Shown piece by piece: positions 1-10,685 of a DNA stretch of 64,000 bases (the stretch's first letter is position 1; the number at the start of each line of letters is the position of its first letter). The DNA is taken from the NCBI RefSeq assembly GCF_964204645.1, contig NC_134031.1:8906501-8970500 (forward strand). The letters are read 5' to 3'. This DNA is from Tubulanus polymorphus (taxonomy: Eukaryota > Nemertea > Palaeonemertea > Tubulaniformes > Tubulanidae). Below the pieces are notes generated by a model that worked only from the letters and a program-made list of their open reading frames with translations, was not told where the DNA came from and did no database searches. A program made the position numbers and the translations under genes.

Positions 1-640
1 TATTTGGATCATTGTTCCATTGATCAATAAATTTCTTTGCCTTTGTTAACTGTTCTAAATATAACTGTAAATCTAGTTTATTAGATTTGATTTTATTTTC
101 TTTCTTTTCAAGAGGTCTTAAATTTTTCCAACCCCAAATAAGTTTTTTATTGTATTCATTATTCATGTTAAATTTAGATATTGGTAACACGTGATCAATA
201 TGATAATAATCCCCATAATTATCTATATTCATTTTATCACCGAATTGAAATATAATCCATGATTTGAGAAATTCATCTGAACAACCCAACAAATTAGATA
301 ATGTTTCTCAATGCGTTTCTTTGTTGAATAATTGTGTTAATCTAGTCCTTAAGCATTGTTTCAATCTAAAATTAAGATCTGTTTGATATCTTTCTCTCAT
401 ATATTCTGTCATATAATCATTATAAGCTTCTCTATTATCTTCTCGATATTGTTTGGTATATAGTTTAAAACAAGTTTTACAGCAATATTGAAAACCATCT
501 TTGCTAATCTTACGCTTACTAAATTCTGTTAAAGCTAATTTATCTAATTCACATTTAGAACACTTCTTGTAATGTATATTTATAACACCAGTGTTATTTG
601 TAATATTGATAGTTTGTGGTTGTTCTGGTTCGATTTATTA
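1..640 (-). pseudogene. Decayed HNH endonuclease, partial
   Basis: Read on the minus strand, this AT-rich stretch encodes a zinc-ribbon followed by an HNH core. Two CxxC pairs come first (CSKCEL and CCKTCF, about 30 residues apart). An Asn/Arg/Tyr-rich linker follows, then YHIDHVLPIS, WKNLRPLEKKENKIKSNK and a charged C-terminus. The DHxxPxS, W-NLRP and EN-K pattern is typical of homing-type and virus-type HNH nucleases. An in-frame TGA at 308-310 splits the zinc-ribbon half from the HNH half, so the copy is probably dead unless this is a sequencing error. It runs off the left edge of the window. Base composition matches the DNA polymerase B relic at 8-10.6 kb, which is also on the minus strand. 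Both could come from one viral-type element, but that link is inference. Confidence 0.6.
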
Positions 641-840
641 TACATATTTTTTTACTAAATTGATTTTAGAAGTTCAATGATTTATATCATGTATTATTTC
701 AATCACACTTTACTAACACTTTTAATGTTTAAAAATCTATCTCATACAAATATGAATAATGAAATAATGTTGTAAATATATACTTTTATATTGAATAATC
801 TGTCAATTTAAATGTTATTCATGTATATGATTATTTTAAG

Positions 841-1252
841 AGTAATAGGGGTAATGGGCTTTCAGGTTAAAGGTTGAATGGTCGAGTTCATTAAAAACAA
901 ATATTAAAAGTAATTTAAAACTATAATATATTTTCATAACCGTGTGTATTTCAGTTGAATAATAGAATAATTATTATTATTAAAATATATTTGATTATAT
1001 GAATTTGTGTATTGTAAATAAATCAATTGGTCGCGGAGCGGAGCGGTAGCGAAGTGGAGCAACCAATTTATTTATTTACAATATGCTTTTAAAATTAAAA
1101 TTATTAATATCTTAGAATAAATATTTAGTTATAATATAAAATACACACGGTTATGAAAATATATTTTAGTTTTAAATTACTTTTAATGTTTTGTTTTCTA
1201 ATGAGCTCGACCGTTCGACCTTTGGCTTGAAAGCCCATTACCCCTATTACTT
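841..1252. repeat. 412-bp palindrome (long inverted repeat)
   Basis: The two arms are inverted copies. The outer ends read AGTAATAGGGGTAATGGGC on the left and the reverse complement at 1234-1252 on the right. Inward, both arms carry the same TTTCATAACCGTGTGTATTT block. The centre at about 1030-1065 is a GC-rich core with repeated GGAGCGG units between CAATTGGT and ACCAATT. The right arm runs straight into the truncated BEL gag frame and supplies its first 20 or so codons by chance. I see no target-site duplication. It may be a MITE or two terminal repeats fused head to head. Confidence 0.75.
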
Positions 1253-2400
1253 ACGGACCACACATCGTGGACAGTTTACCAAATTGAAGACCAAATGCCA
1301 TCAGTTACTCACAGAAGAGAGCGCTGCAAAAGGTATGTCCACCTTACTTACCTTACGTCATAAATTCGGTAAACTCGAAGAAATTGAGCGAGATCTTGTC
1401 AGTGAGTGTACGTTGAAGGGCGCAGCTTTGAGCGAATTCGTTTCAGCCGGAGACGATGAATTGAATGATAAATTGACAGATATCAATTTTCTCGAATTTG
1501 CGTTTAACGAGCTTTTGTCGAAAAATAGGTCCGATTCGAACAATGCGGCAACCCATCAAAGGTCGAGAATTTCGTTGCCAAAATTGCAACTACCGAAATT
1601 TAGTGGCGATATCCTAGAATGGTCGTCCTTCTGGGATTTGTTCGAATCTACAGTCGACAACCAACATTCGCCGAGTGACGTCGAAAAGTTCGGTCATCTG
1701 AAATGCCATTTAGGCGGTGACGCTAGGCTCGTTATTGAAGGTCTGCCTTTAACTTCCGTTAATTATGTTAAAGCTAAACAACTCTTGAAGGATAGATTTG
1801 GCGTTTCTCATAAGATAAGCGAGGCCAATTTGAACCAACTAGTTGATTTAGAACCTCCAGTCTACAGTTTAAATTCGTTGCGTCGTTTTTATGATAATTT
1901 AGAGCTGCATATCCGAAGTCTTGAATCTTTGAAGGTCGGGGCCGAGTCCTATGGTACACTTCTAGTTCCTATTATCATGAATAAATTGCCCGCTGAGGTA
2001 AAGCGGAACATTGCACGTGCGAATGGGAGTTGCGAATTTGAATTGTCTGTGTTACGTTCTGCGATATTAGATGAAATTAATATTCTCGAGTTCTGCGATA
2101 CGTCATCAGCCGGAACGATGACGTCACTTCTCGTCGACAATAATACCGCAAAGAATGTGCATGATTATAATCGTGTGAAGTTGAAATGTCGTTTTTGTCA
2201 GTCGAATGACCATTACCCTACGGCTTGTGGGCTATACGTTGAACCGCAGGCTAGGCTGAATTTTGTTTTACGAAACAAGTTATGTTTCAATTGTCTTGGT
2301 GCTCATAGAATAAATAAATAAATGTTCGTCAAAGGGTTCATGTAGAGTTTGTAACAAACGACATCATACTAGTATTCATGGGGCGGAATTTCCGGGGCAG
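1253..2400 (+). pseudogene. BEL gag (capsid and zinc knuckles), frameshifted
   Basis: The retrotransposon structural protein would assemble particles and bind RNA. The central part LPKFSGDILEWSSFWDLFES and the following region match the DUF1759 gag domain of BEL/Pao elements. Towards the end CRFCQSNDHYPTAC and CFNCLGAHR form the first cysteine clusters. The frame then breaks in an AATAAATAAATA run at about 2308-2322. The remaining knuckle residues (CRVCNKRHHTSIH) continue in another frame up to about 2385. The run looks like a slippage expansion. The apparent ATG at 1191 lies inside the palindrome and is not the true start. The N-terminus is lost. Confidence 0.85.
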
Positions 2401-2910
2401 TTGAAAGTTCAAGTTCATTCTGTTAATTCGAAAGCTGGGCCCTCACATCCACCGGTAGCTAAAACTCCACGTGAATTAAAACATGGTCAAACGTCTAATA
2501 ACGTTTGTAATTCAGATTCAGGGTCTTCAGATATGGCTGGCATTGATGATCCACCGCCACCAGTTTCTGAATTTAATCATCTTACCGTGGTTGAGGGTGG
2601 TGTTTCCTCTACTATATATCTGAAGACTGCTGTAGCACCGGTGGAGAGTGAAGGTACTCGTCTTAATGCTCGCATACTATTAGATGATGGATCACATCGT
2701 ACTTTCGTTACGTCGGCTTTAGTTCGCCAGCTAGGTGTTAAACCTCATAGATTTGAATCCGTTGATTTGAGTGGGTTCGGTGCTGTCAGTACTGGGTCTA
2801 GAGTAGTTGACGTCGTGTGGATCAGTATTGCGTGTACTGTTGATAAATCAGTTGTTTCTGTAGAAGCTATCCGTTGTATCGGAGATAACCAGACCACTCA
2901 GAGTTTCTAA
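2401..2910 (+). pseudogene. BEL protease region
   Basis: This is the part of the polyprotein between the gag knuckles and reverse transcriptase. The aspartic protease signature is ARILLDDGSHRTFV, with DDGS at the position of the usual D-S/T-G active-site triplet. I recall DDGS occurring in some BEL proteases, so the substitution need not be inactivating. The frame stops at 2908-2910 and resumes in a different frame at about 2945, so one indel separates protease from the downstream part. Confidence 0.75.
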
Positions 2911-2944
2911 CGGTTCAGTTAATTGCATACCTGAATTTAAAGGT

Positions 2945-3483
2945 TTGAATTTTGCCCATCCGCCGGGGTACAGTTCTAGTTCCTTTGATATCTCATTACT
3001 CATTGGATCTGATAATTACTACCTTTTTGTTCTTGGTAATCAGCTCATTAAATCTGCATGTGGTCCGGTTGCTGTTCCGTCGAAATTGGGTCATTTAATT
3101 GCGGGTCGGTATAACGGTGATGACTTAACCAATTCTGTTCACTTGTCTATAATTGCTGAACCTAACACTTTCGATCTCAGACGTTTCTGGTCTCTAGAAA
3201 CGTTGGGTATAGAGTCACCTACTGACCGAGATACATATTTTCTGGATGAGTCTATCATGTTAGTAGACGGGAGATACAGGGTTAATTTGCCTTGGATAGA
3301 TAATCACGGCATATACTACCCACAAATTATAATGTTTCCAAAGCCAGAACTCGCTCTACGGTTCGCCGCATTGTTGGAGAAATATAGTGCTATAATTACT
3401 GATCAATTGTCACGTGGGTTTATTGAGCCTGTTGAAATTCCCTCCGTTTCTAGCACTCGTGAGCATTATATTCCTCATCACCC
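2945..3483 (+). pseudogene. BEL pol, protease to N-terminal reverse transcriptase
   Basis: The frame encodes the linker and the start of the reverse transcriptase. It includes FWSLETLGI (the BEL FW-LE-GI motif), RYRVNLPW and REHYIPHHP. In BEL/Pao elements the HYxPHHxV motif precedes the RT fingers. Coding is cut right after HYIPHH by a TIR element at 3484-4370 and resumes at about 4371 in a frame consistent with clean insertion. Confidence 0.8.
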
Positions 3484-4370
3484 GGGGCCGGTTTCACAAA
3501 GCGTAATTAACCCTTAATTATGATTAAATCACTAATCATGATTAAATTATCATGATTTAATCAAGTTAGGTGTTTCACAAAACGTAATCAACTTTAATTA
3601 TAATTAAGTTAACTACAAAATTTAATTCTCCTCTAGAGTGTAATTAAACCATTTAATCATCATTAGTTTATTATTAAAAACAAAAAGCTGCAGATATTAT
3701 TCATGGAATTTGGTGTTTATTAATTGACGACGGCACTTATTCAGTTTTTCAGATTGTTTGGCTCAAATAATTTGGATTTTTTTCCTTTTGTAAAAAAGGC
3801 ATGTCAATACTCTAAATTCTATTGATTTATTTTCAAAAATCAAACGTCCTATGTTTTTGTCAGCACGACCACCACATACTTAGAAGTATTGAATTAATTG
3901 ATTTTGTCCAAACATATGATAGATTTCTGTCAGTAGAGTACATATCTATGGAGTTAGTGTTAAAAAGTGCTAATCACTGCTCGGAAATAAACCCCATTTA
4001 CGAGGATTTTATTTTGCTGACTGGAGGTGAGTTTCTATTTAAAAACTTTTGAGACATCTTGCTAAGTTTTTCCACTGGTTCCTGAGACCTTTCAGAGCAA
4101 TCTTTAACTCCCAAAGGAGTGAATTTCTCTTCCTCTAAACAAGGAAGGTTGTTGATGCTTGGACAGTAAATGGCTGTCTAAAGTTCCGCCATTTTGATAC
4201 AGTTAAATTGTAATTAAGTTGCCTAATTATGTAATTAGTTAATTTTGTAATTAAACCCTTTCGTGAAACCGAATTTTAATCGTAATTAACTAATCATGAT
4301 TAAGGAAATTTAATCATGATTTAGGTCCTAATTATAATTAAAGTTAATTATGCTTTGTGAAACCGGCCCC
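3484..4370. mobile_element. Non-autonomous TIR transposon inside BEL RT
   Basis: Perfect 19-bp terminal inverted repeats, GGGGCCGGTTTCACAAAGC and its reverse complement, bound an AT-rich body. Subterminal repeats are built from TAATCATGATTAAAT-like palindromes. The flanks can be read as a 5-bp CCNGG duplication (CCCGG left, CCTGG right). With one copy of that target the interrupted BEL frame stays open across the junction. The body has one 76-codon ORF at 3822-4052 with no recognisable domain, so it is probably mobilised in trans. The superfamily is not assigned. Confidence 0.75.
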
Positions 4371-5158
4371 TGGACTCACAAACCGGAATTTTCAGGCAGT
4401 CATCTACTACTCCGATTCGTATTGTTTTCGATTGCAGCTGTCGACCGTCGAAATCTTCCGTATCTCTTAATGACTGCCTGGAAGCTGGGCCACCGTTGCT
4501 GAACGATATTACTTCTATTTTGATGCGTTTCCGTTTGTTCAATTTTGGCATTGCCACCGATATCGAGAAAGCATTCTTGCAGATTGAATTAAGTCCTGAT
4601 GATCGTGATTCAACCAGATTTTTTTGGTTGAGTGACTCTAGCGATCCGGAGAGCGAGTTTACTATATATAGATTCAAGCGTATCTTGTTCGGGGCTACAT
4701 GTTCACCCTTTTTATTGAATAGTTGCATTATATACCATTTGCGAAATCATGAGAGTGAACTTTCTCAACAACTTCTGAGAGACATATATGTTGATAACAT
4801 TGTATCTAGTGTTCCTACTGAGTCGGATGCTTTGCGTTTTTTCCACGGTTCTAGACAATGCTTCTCGGAAGTCAATTTCAATTTACGTTGTTGGTCTTCC
4901 AACTCGAAAGAGCTCCAAAAGTCTGCTACTGATCAGGGGGTTATAGAAAGCTCTACTGTCGTGAATATTTTTGGTATCAGTTGGGATGTTGAAAAGGATG
5001 AGTTGTCTTATGTTCCCAAAGTTTTGTCATCTGTTTATCCATGCACAAAACGCCTTTTCCTACAGAGAGCTGCAACAGTTTATGATCCACTAGGTCTCCT
5101 AGCTCCAGTTACGATTCGAACTAAAATGCTATTGCAGGATTTGGAAGCAAAACTTTGA
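4371..5158 (+). pseudogene. BEL reverse transcriptase, palm region
   Basis: Reading from the end of the inserted element, the frame gives STTPIRIVFDCSC, LNDCLEAGPPLLNDI, then ATDIEKAFLQIEL, which holds the first catalytic aspartate. RFKRILFGATCSPFLLN follows, then YVDNIVSS, the BEL form of the YxDD box. CTKRLFLQRAATVYDPLGLLAPV marks the connection domain. The frame ends at 5156-5158 just after the connection, with a frameshift leading to RNase H. Confidence 0.88.
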
Positions 5159-5171
5159 CTGGGATGAACCC

Positions 5172-5720
5172 TTGTCCGTAGAGTTTCGAACTAAATGGCA
5201 AACTATACTTGTTGATATTCGTGAGAGTTTAGAGTTGAGTTTCCCTCGTTTTGTAAATTGTCATTTACTGGACGGTACAGATTCACCCGTTGAGTTACAT
5301 TACATGTCTTTTGTGACAGCAGTATCTCCGCTTATGGAGCCGTTGTTTATATTCGTTGTGGAAATGAATCAAGTATTTTGATTGCAAAAGCTAGGGTCGC
5401 ACCTGTCAAGGAACTCACGGTTCCTAAACTTGAACTTATGGCCGCGTTAATTGGTTCGCGATTGATTAAACATGCTTATGATTCTATATCTGTTGTTATT
5501 GATTTACCTGTTGGACTCTTTGCGTGGTCCGACAGTCAAATTGTACTTGGCTGGCTTCGTTCGAACAAGAAGTTGTCTGCTTTTGTTTCTAACCGTGTAA
5601 AAGAGATCAAGTCTCTCGTATCAGTTGAAAACTGGCATTATTGTCCTACAGCTTTCAACTCGGCTGATTTGTTAACAAGAGGTGGTTTTCTTCTCTCTTT
5701 CAGACGTTTCACAGCAAGAC
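5172..5720 (+). pseudogene. BEL RNase H, frameshifted
   Basis: The RNase H segment reads LHVFCDSSISAYGAVVY at about 5300, the usual BEL HxFxDAS-AYGAV motif with Asp kept. VPKLELMAALIGSRL and FAWSDSQIVLGWL follow at 5378-5600. NWHYCPTAFNSADLLTRG ends the domain at about 5690. At least two frame changes lie between 5150 and 5390. The stretch after LLTRG does not match the family, because about 350 residues expected between RNase H and the integrase core are missing. Confidence 0.8.
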
Positions 5721-5729
5721 GCTCCATAC

Positions 5730-6578
5730 CAAGGTTTTCTAATTTCTGACAATCAAACTGCTTTTATTGGAGCGAACGCTGAACTACGGCGAATTTATCG
5801 CGACACCAAAGTACACAATTTTATTTCTCGGAAAAACGTCGATTGGAAGTTCATAGTGAAACGCGGACCTTGGTATGGAGGCTTCTGGGAACGGCTGATT
5901 GGGCTTACGAAGAGTAGTTTGATGAAGGTACTCGGTAGAACGTCTGTTACTGGTGTCGAGTTGTACACGTTATTGTGTGAGATAGAAGCTTGTCTCAATG
6001 ATCGACCGTTAGTTTACGTATCCAGTGATCTGGAGTCTGAGCCTCTGACTCCTTCCCATTTGATGTGGGGACGACGCATCACCGCATTGTCAAAATTATG
6101 CCCGATCGATAATTTGGAGGATGATGCGGAGTTTGGAAATGATGGGTCAGTCCTAGCCAAAAGGTACTTGCATTTAAACAGGCTTCTTGATCATTTTTGG
6201 TTGCGTTGGCGCAACGAGTACCTAACGAACCTTAGAGAATATCATAGGTTTACAGGGGACAATCGTGAGATTGCTAAACCTGGCTCTGTTGTCATCATAC
6301 ATGATGAAAATATCCCTCGACTAAGGTGGAAATTAGGAATAATTCAGAAATTGCACAGGAGTAGTGATGGTTTAGTAAGATCCGCCACTGTCAAAACCGC
6401 TACTGGTGTAACTAGTAGGCCCATTTCAAGGTTATATCCACTTGATATTGATACCACCATTGAAGAGAACAAAGCTTGTTCAGATCCAGTTGACACAGAT
6501 CAAGTAGCTTCTAGACCTGTCCGTAGAGCTGCAGAGTTAGCTAAACTTAAGATCAATCAGTATTTTGTTAATAATTGA
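5730..6578 (+). pseudogene. BEL integrase, C-terminal half
   Basis: The frame joins directly at FLISDNQTAFIGANAEL, the second catalytic-Asp motif of the integrase core. It continues with APWYGGFWERLI-type residues (GPWYGGFWERLIGLTKSSL), the conserved glutamate region IEACLNDRPLVYV and LTPSHLMWGR. The C-terminal domain ends with RPVRRAAELAKLKI. The zinc-binding N-terminus and the first catalytic Asp are absent, consistent with an internal deletion at about 5695-5730. The stop is at 6576-6578. Confidence 0.85.
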
Positions 6579-6674
6579 TAACTAGAGACTATTTTGTATT
6601 TGTATGTATTTGTTTGATCATGTTTATATAATGCTCAATTGTTAGTCTATTTCTAGATTTCTTCGCTGGCGGAG

Positions 6675-6905
6675 TGTCGTGACTCGCACGATAGTGTTTA
6701 AGCCCCGTCAACACACATTGAGTTCTCAGTCACAAATCTCAATCTCTGTCACATATCGTTGCATTTCTATAGATAAAGTTGTATATATCAAGTCATATGT
6801 TATGAATAAAGCTCAGATCGTGTCTGTATTCCAAGCAGTACTGTGTTTCTCTCTATCTCTCTTATGTGGTGTCGGCGATCTCGTACTGGCATGTATTTCA
6901 CCACA
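6675..6905 (+). repeat. BEL 3' LTR
   Basis: The segment starts TGTCGTGACTCG after a purine-rich GGCGGAG and ends ATTTCACCACA. It contains a TATA-like GTATATATC and an AATAAA polyadenylation signal near 6800. No second copy is present upstream, so the boundaries rest on the TG...CA rule. Confidence 0.65.
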
Positions 6906-8040
6906 ATGCTAATTTATGCTAATTAGGTGGATTTTTATGCGCAATTAGAGGGGTTTACGAAAAACATTCTAAAATATAAACCAATTGATATATTGATATA
7001 ATTCTTTCAGCATTTGGTTTATAACTAACATGGCTAGTGCTTGTGCCTCTATCTAGTGTTTACACATGTTATATTTTTCAAAAAATTATTTCAAGTAAAA
7101 TTATAAGTTGAAACTACACAATTTTTCAGAAATTTTCTACCTAATTATATATTCATAGAGGTACCTAGCCTACCATAACGTAGATATCAACTTTTCCAAG
7201 GCACATGCACTAGCTTTATGTATAGATAACAAGTATTTCAAATTTCAAGGCTCTAGCTCAAATACTTTTTTCAAAATCATGTTTTCGGTAATGTGCGTCA
7301 GCCGTAAATGATGATTGCGAGAAAACACCAATTTTTGGAAATTTCTCAAGGAATTTGACTTAATTTATCTAAAATGCAACACTTTAGTAGGTTTACACCT
7401 ATCAAATTGTTCTTTTAAATGCTGGTTACCCTGCAGGTAGCTCCTGTGCCACCATATTGTGCAGAAGTTGCCAAAATTTTCATCCTGATGCTGAATTTAT
7501 TGCATTCACCCTTGGCGGCTGGCTATTTTTAGCAGGGGGGTGGGTTGATTGGTTTACCCGTAAACTTGTTTTCTTTTTCATTGAATGTTTCTAACTTTCC
7601 TCATTGATAGATAACGGTTTAAAGTTAATCATTTTACCACTTAAAAGCCCAATGAAGCATGTATTCACGAGACTAAAGCAAAATATGCTATGAAATTCTG
7701 TTGAGTCAAAATTCGGGAAAATTTCATGATTTTCATTTCTTTCGAAAAATGACACCCAACGACCTTCAGATCGATGTTTTGGGTTATAAAGTCTATTGTG
7801 AATCTGTTGTAGATGGCAGTACTGCACGGGTATAAATAGTATCGGTTTAACACCTCTAAAAGTAACTTAGAACACGTTGCTTAGGGCCGTTGCTAAGGGC
7901 TTTGAGATTGGAGGGGTCTTGTTTGACCCCCAAAAACAAGCCTTTGCCGTTATCTGACCACTCCAAAAATTTCGGAGGTGATTCTACCCATCTATAGTGT
8001 TCAATAACAGTACTTTTTAAAAAACTAAGAAATTTAAGAT
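6906..8040. other. Non-coding, AT-rich
   Basis: No gene or repeat is recognised here. The short minus-strand ORFs at 7591-7853 show no domain. This is probably degraded repeat between the BEL 3' LTR and the polymerase relic. Confidence 0.5.
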
Positions 8041-8049
8041 TTTCCCTGA

Positions 8050-10605
8050 AATTCTAGTATACCAATACCTTAAACCAGGACTTGAATAACAATAACAAGG
8101 ATCAACATTAAAATGATTTAAATTAACTCCTCTAAATTTTTCAAATATATCAGCCAATATCATAACATCTGATTTTAAGTATAAATCTACTAATTCACCA
8201 TGATTTTTTATCTTAAAAATGATTCCAAATATTTAATGTTCTATTAAACACTTCATCTTTCACGTACTCCTCTTTTAATTGATCATAAAATTGTACTTTT
8301 AATAATTCTGTTACATTAAAATCATCATGTGTTTTATAAAATGAATAAGGAATTGCACCGTTATATCTCAATAATTTAAAATCTTGTTCATTTGGATAAT
8401 AATGTCGAGTTATTACAAAATCATTATCAACTAAACTTTTTGCTAAATTATCTAATGAACTTGCTAGAAATCTATAAGTATCTAAAAATCTCAAACAACC
8501 AAATTTAAATTAAATGTAATTTTCAGATGTCTTAGCTAATAGTTTAAAATCATATTTTCTCACGTTTGCATCATTTATAGTATGATATTCTTCTATTTCC
8601 TGATTAATTGCGCCTAATTTTCCTGATAATTGTTTTATAAATAGATGAGTATCATATCCTGATAAATTATGAAACAAAATTGGCACGAAATTAACTTTTT
8701 AAGCTTGTAAATTACAATCTTCATGAGCAGCTCCACGATATTTTGAATTTAAATGATCATGTTCTCTTACTTTTTTATCAAATGAATAAAAACGTTTTTC
8801 ACAATAACAACATCGAGTTGCATAATTAAAATCAATTTCATCTTCTTTTGTCGTAACTATTCTTTTATTTTTGTTTCATAATTGTGCATAATCACTTTCT
8901 AATTCAATTATTTTATTGCAAAATTCATTTACTACATCCTCACCTCTAAAAGAAATATATTGACTAACATACAATTCAGGATAATTTGATTTTGTATTAA
9001 TGCCATAAGCAGCAGCTCTTTGATGAACTTTTTAAATTGTATTTATGATTGGCGGGTCTTGAATTATGTCTTCATTTAATTCATTTCCTTTGTCCATTGA
9101 TTTTAAAAATTGCTTTTTATTATATATTTCTTTTCTATCTTGATCAGTTAATTCTTTATTCAACGATTCAAAATTCCCATAAATTACAAATGGCACTATA
9201 TTTTTAAATTTATAATTAGTAAATTTCAATTTATAATCTTTTTTGTTGACATTATTAATTTGCAAAAATCTTTGTTATCACATAATTCTTTGTTTTAGTA
9301 ATGCATTTTCAGTTCTAAATTTAGATAAACATTTTCTACATAAATATATTTTATTGAAATCACTTTCTGTTCTAAAGAATAAATCTATTTGTTTTAACCA
9401 CATAAAATGTTCATTTTCATCTTTTTTGTAATATAACAAATCTATAACATTTTCATCATCATAATATTCTGTTAAATATAAAGCTTCTAATGTATAACCT
9501 TTAATATTTTCACCTTTTGTATCTGGTAATTGCATTAATTCGAAAACATTTATTTTCAAATTATTAACTTTTTCTATTTTAGGAATCATTTTTATAGTTA
9601 CTGGATATTGATCAATTTTATATAATGTTTCATATTTCCATATTTCCGATAATCTGTTATTCTACAAACATTTTCCTGAGTTGGGTGTAAACAACTAATA
9701 ATTGACCATAGAAAACATTTATCATCTTCATTTTGAACATTTATTACTGCTTTTGTTGTAAATGGTAATTTGATATAAGATGATGCTTTAATGTCCTTTT
9801 CTGTTGAAAATTTTGAATCATTTGTAAACATTTTAATACTTTTTGATATTTTATCCCTTTTTGTATTATAAATAATTAAATCGAAAAATATAATTTCATT
9901 CAATATTAAACCAGAACCTTCAAAATATCTTTCTTCAATATGACATTTAAATTCATTAAATATTTTTTCAAATTTCTCTTCTGTTTTGAAATTATTTCTT
10001 CAGAATATGTTTGAATATTATAATCCATTTTTTATTCTGACTTTATAAAACTTACTTTTCCAGAGATACTAATTTTTGGATATTCCATTATTTCAATATA
10101 TTTGCTATAATCTTCTATTGTTGATCCTTTGAAAAATCTAAATATAATAGCTGCAGGGCCAATTTTACAACGTAATGTTTCTAAAATTTCAATTGCATCT
10201 TTTATTTCTAGTGAATCAATGTAATTTCTAACATTTTCCATATAAGGTTTATTTGAAAAAGATATAGTTTTTGAAGCTGGTTTTTTATACTTGTTAAGGT
10301 TTATCATCAAAATATTCTGTTCCTAAAATATTTTTATTTAAATTTTGTTTGTGTTTTTGTGATTCGAGATGTCTTTTATAATACCTTTTTACTATAAATT
10401 CATTACAAACATTACATTTTATTTCATCTTTTTTCATATTTTCTAATTGTTCTTTTCATTCATCAGAATTTTCTGGTGTTTCAAAATCAATAACATTTTT
10501 TTTATGATTTGCAGTTTTTTCATGTCGTGCTTTATAAGATTTATCGACGTATTTTTTACAATATGGGCAATAATATTGATTTTCATTAACATCACTGTCT
10601 CCCAT
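8050..10605 (-). pseudogene. Decayed protein-primed DNA polymerase B with zinc fingers and endonuclease VII motif
   Basis: Read from an ATG at 10605, two C2H2 fingers come first (CPYCKKYVDKSYKARHEK and CNVCNEFIVKRYYKRHLES). A linker with AAIIFRFFKG follows, then VNVQNEDDKCFLWSIISCLHP, typical of the N-terminal extension of these polymerases. Next comes an endonuclease VII-like cluster (CCYCEKRF, VREHDHLNSKYRGAAHEDCN) at about 8705-8820. Exonuclease residues NLSGYDTHLFIKQL, FLDTYRFLASSLDNLAKSL and LYLKSDVMILADIFEKF end at about 8130. The polymerase palm is missing. In-frame stops (for example near 10458 and 8700) and several frameshifts make it a pseudogene. This architecture is known from Polinton/Maverick and adintovirus-like elements. 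It is an old viral-type insertion. Confidence 0.85.
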
Positions 10606-10685
10606 TTATAAGGGGAAAAAATTACTTGTGGTGATGAGTGGTGTGACGCCCTCTCGCCCTCTGATCTGAAAACGTCTTTTTCCAA

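Larger units (their letters stand above)
1253..6905 (+). mobile_element. BEL/Pao LTR retrotransposon, 5'-truncated and degenerate
   Basis: Domains appear in BEL/Pao order: gag with a CX2C-type zinc knuckle region, aspartic protease, reverse transcriptase, RNase H, integrase, then a 3' LTR. The 5' LTR and the start of gag are missing, because sequence identity stops at the palindrome ending at 1252. Several frameshifts, an internal deletion between RNase H and integrase, and an 887-bp TIR element inside the reverse transcriptase make it non-autonomous. Without a 5' LTR its age cannot be estimated from LTR divergence. Confidence 0.9.

Noticed and set aside
1191-1252. Start of the BEL gag ORF at an ATG
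   Set aside because: These codons come from the palindrome arm, not from gag.
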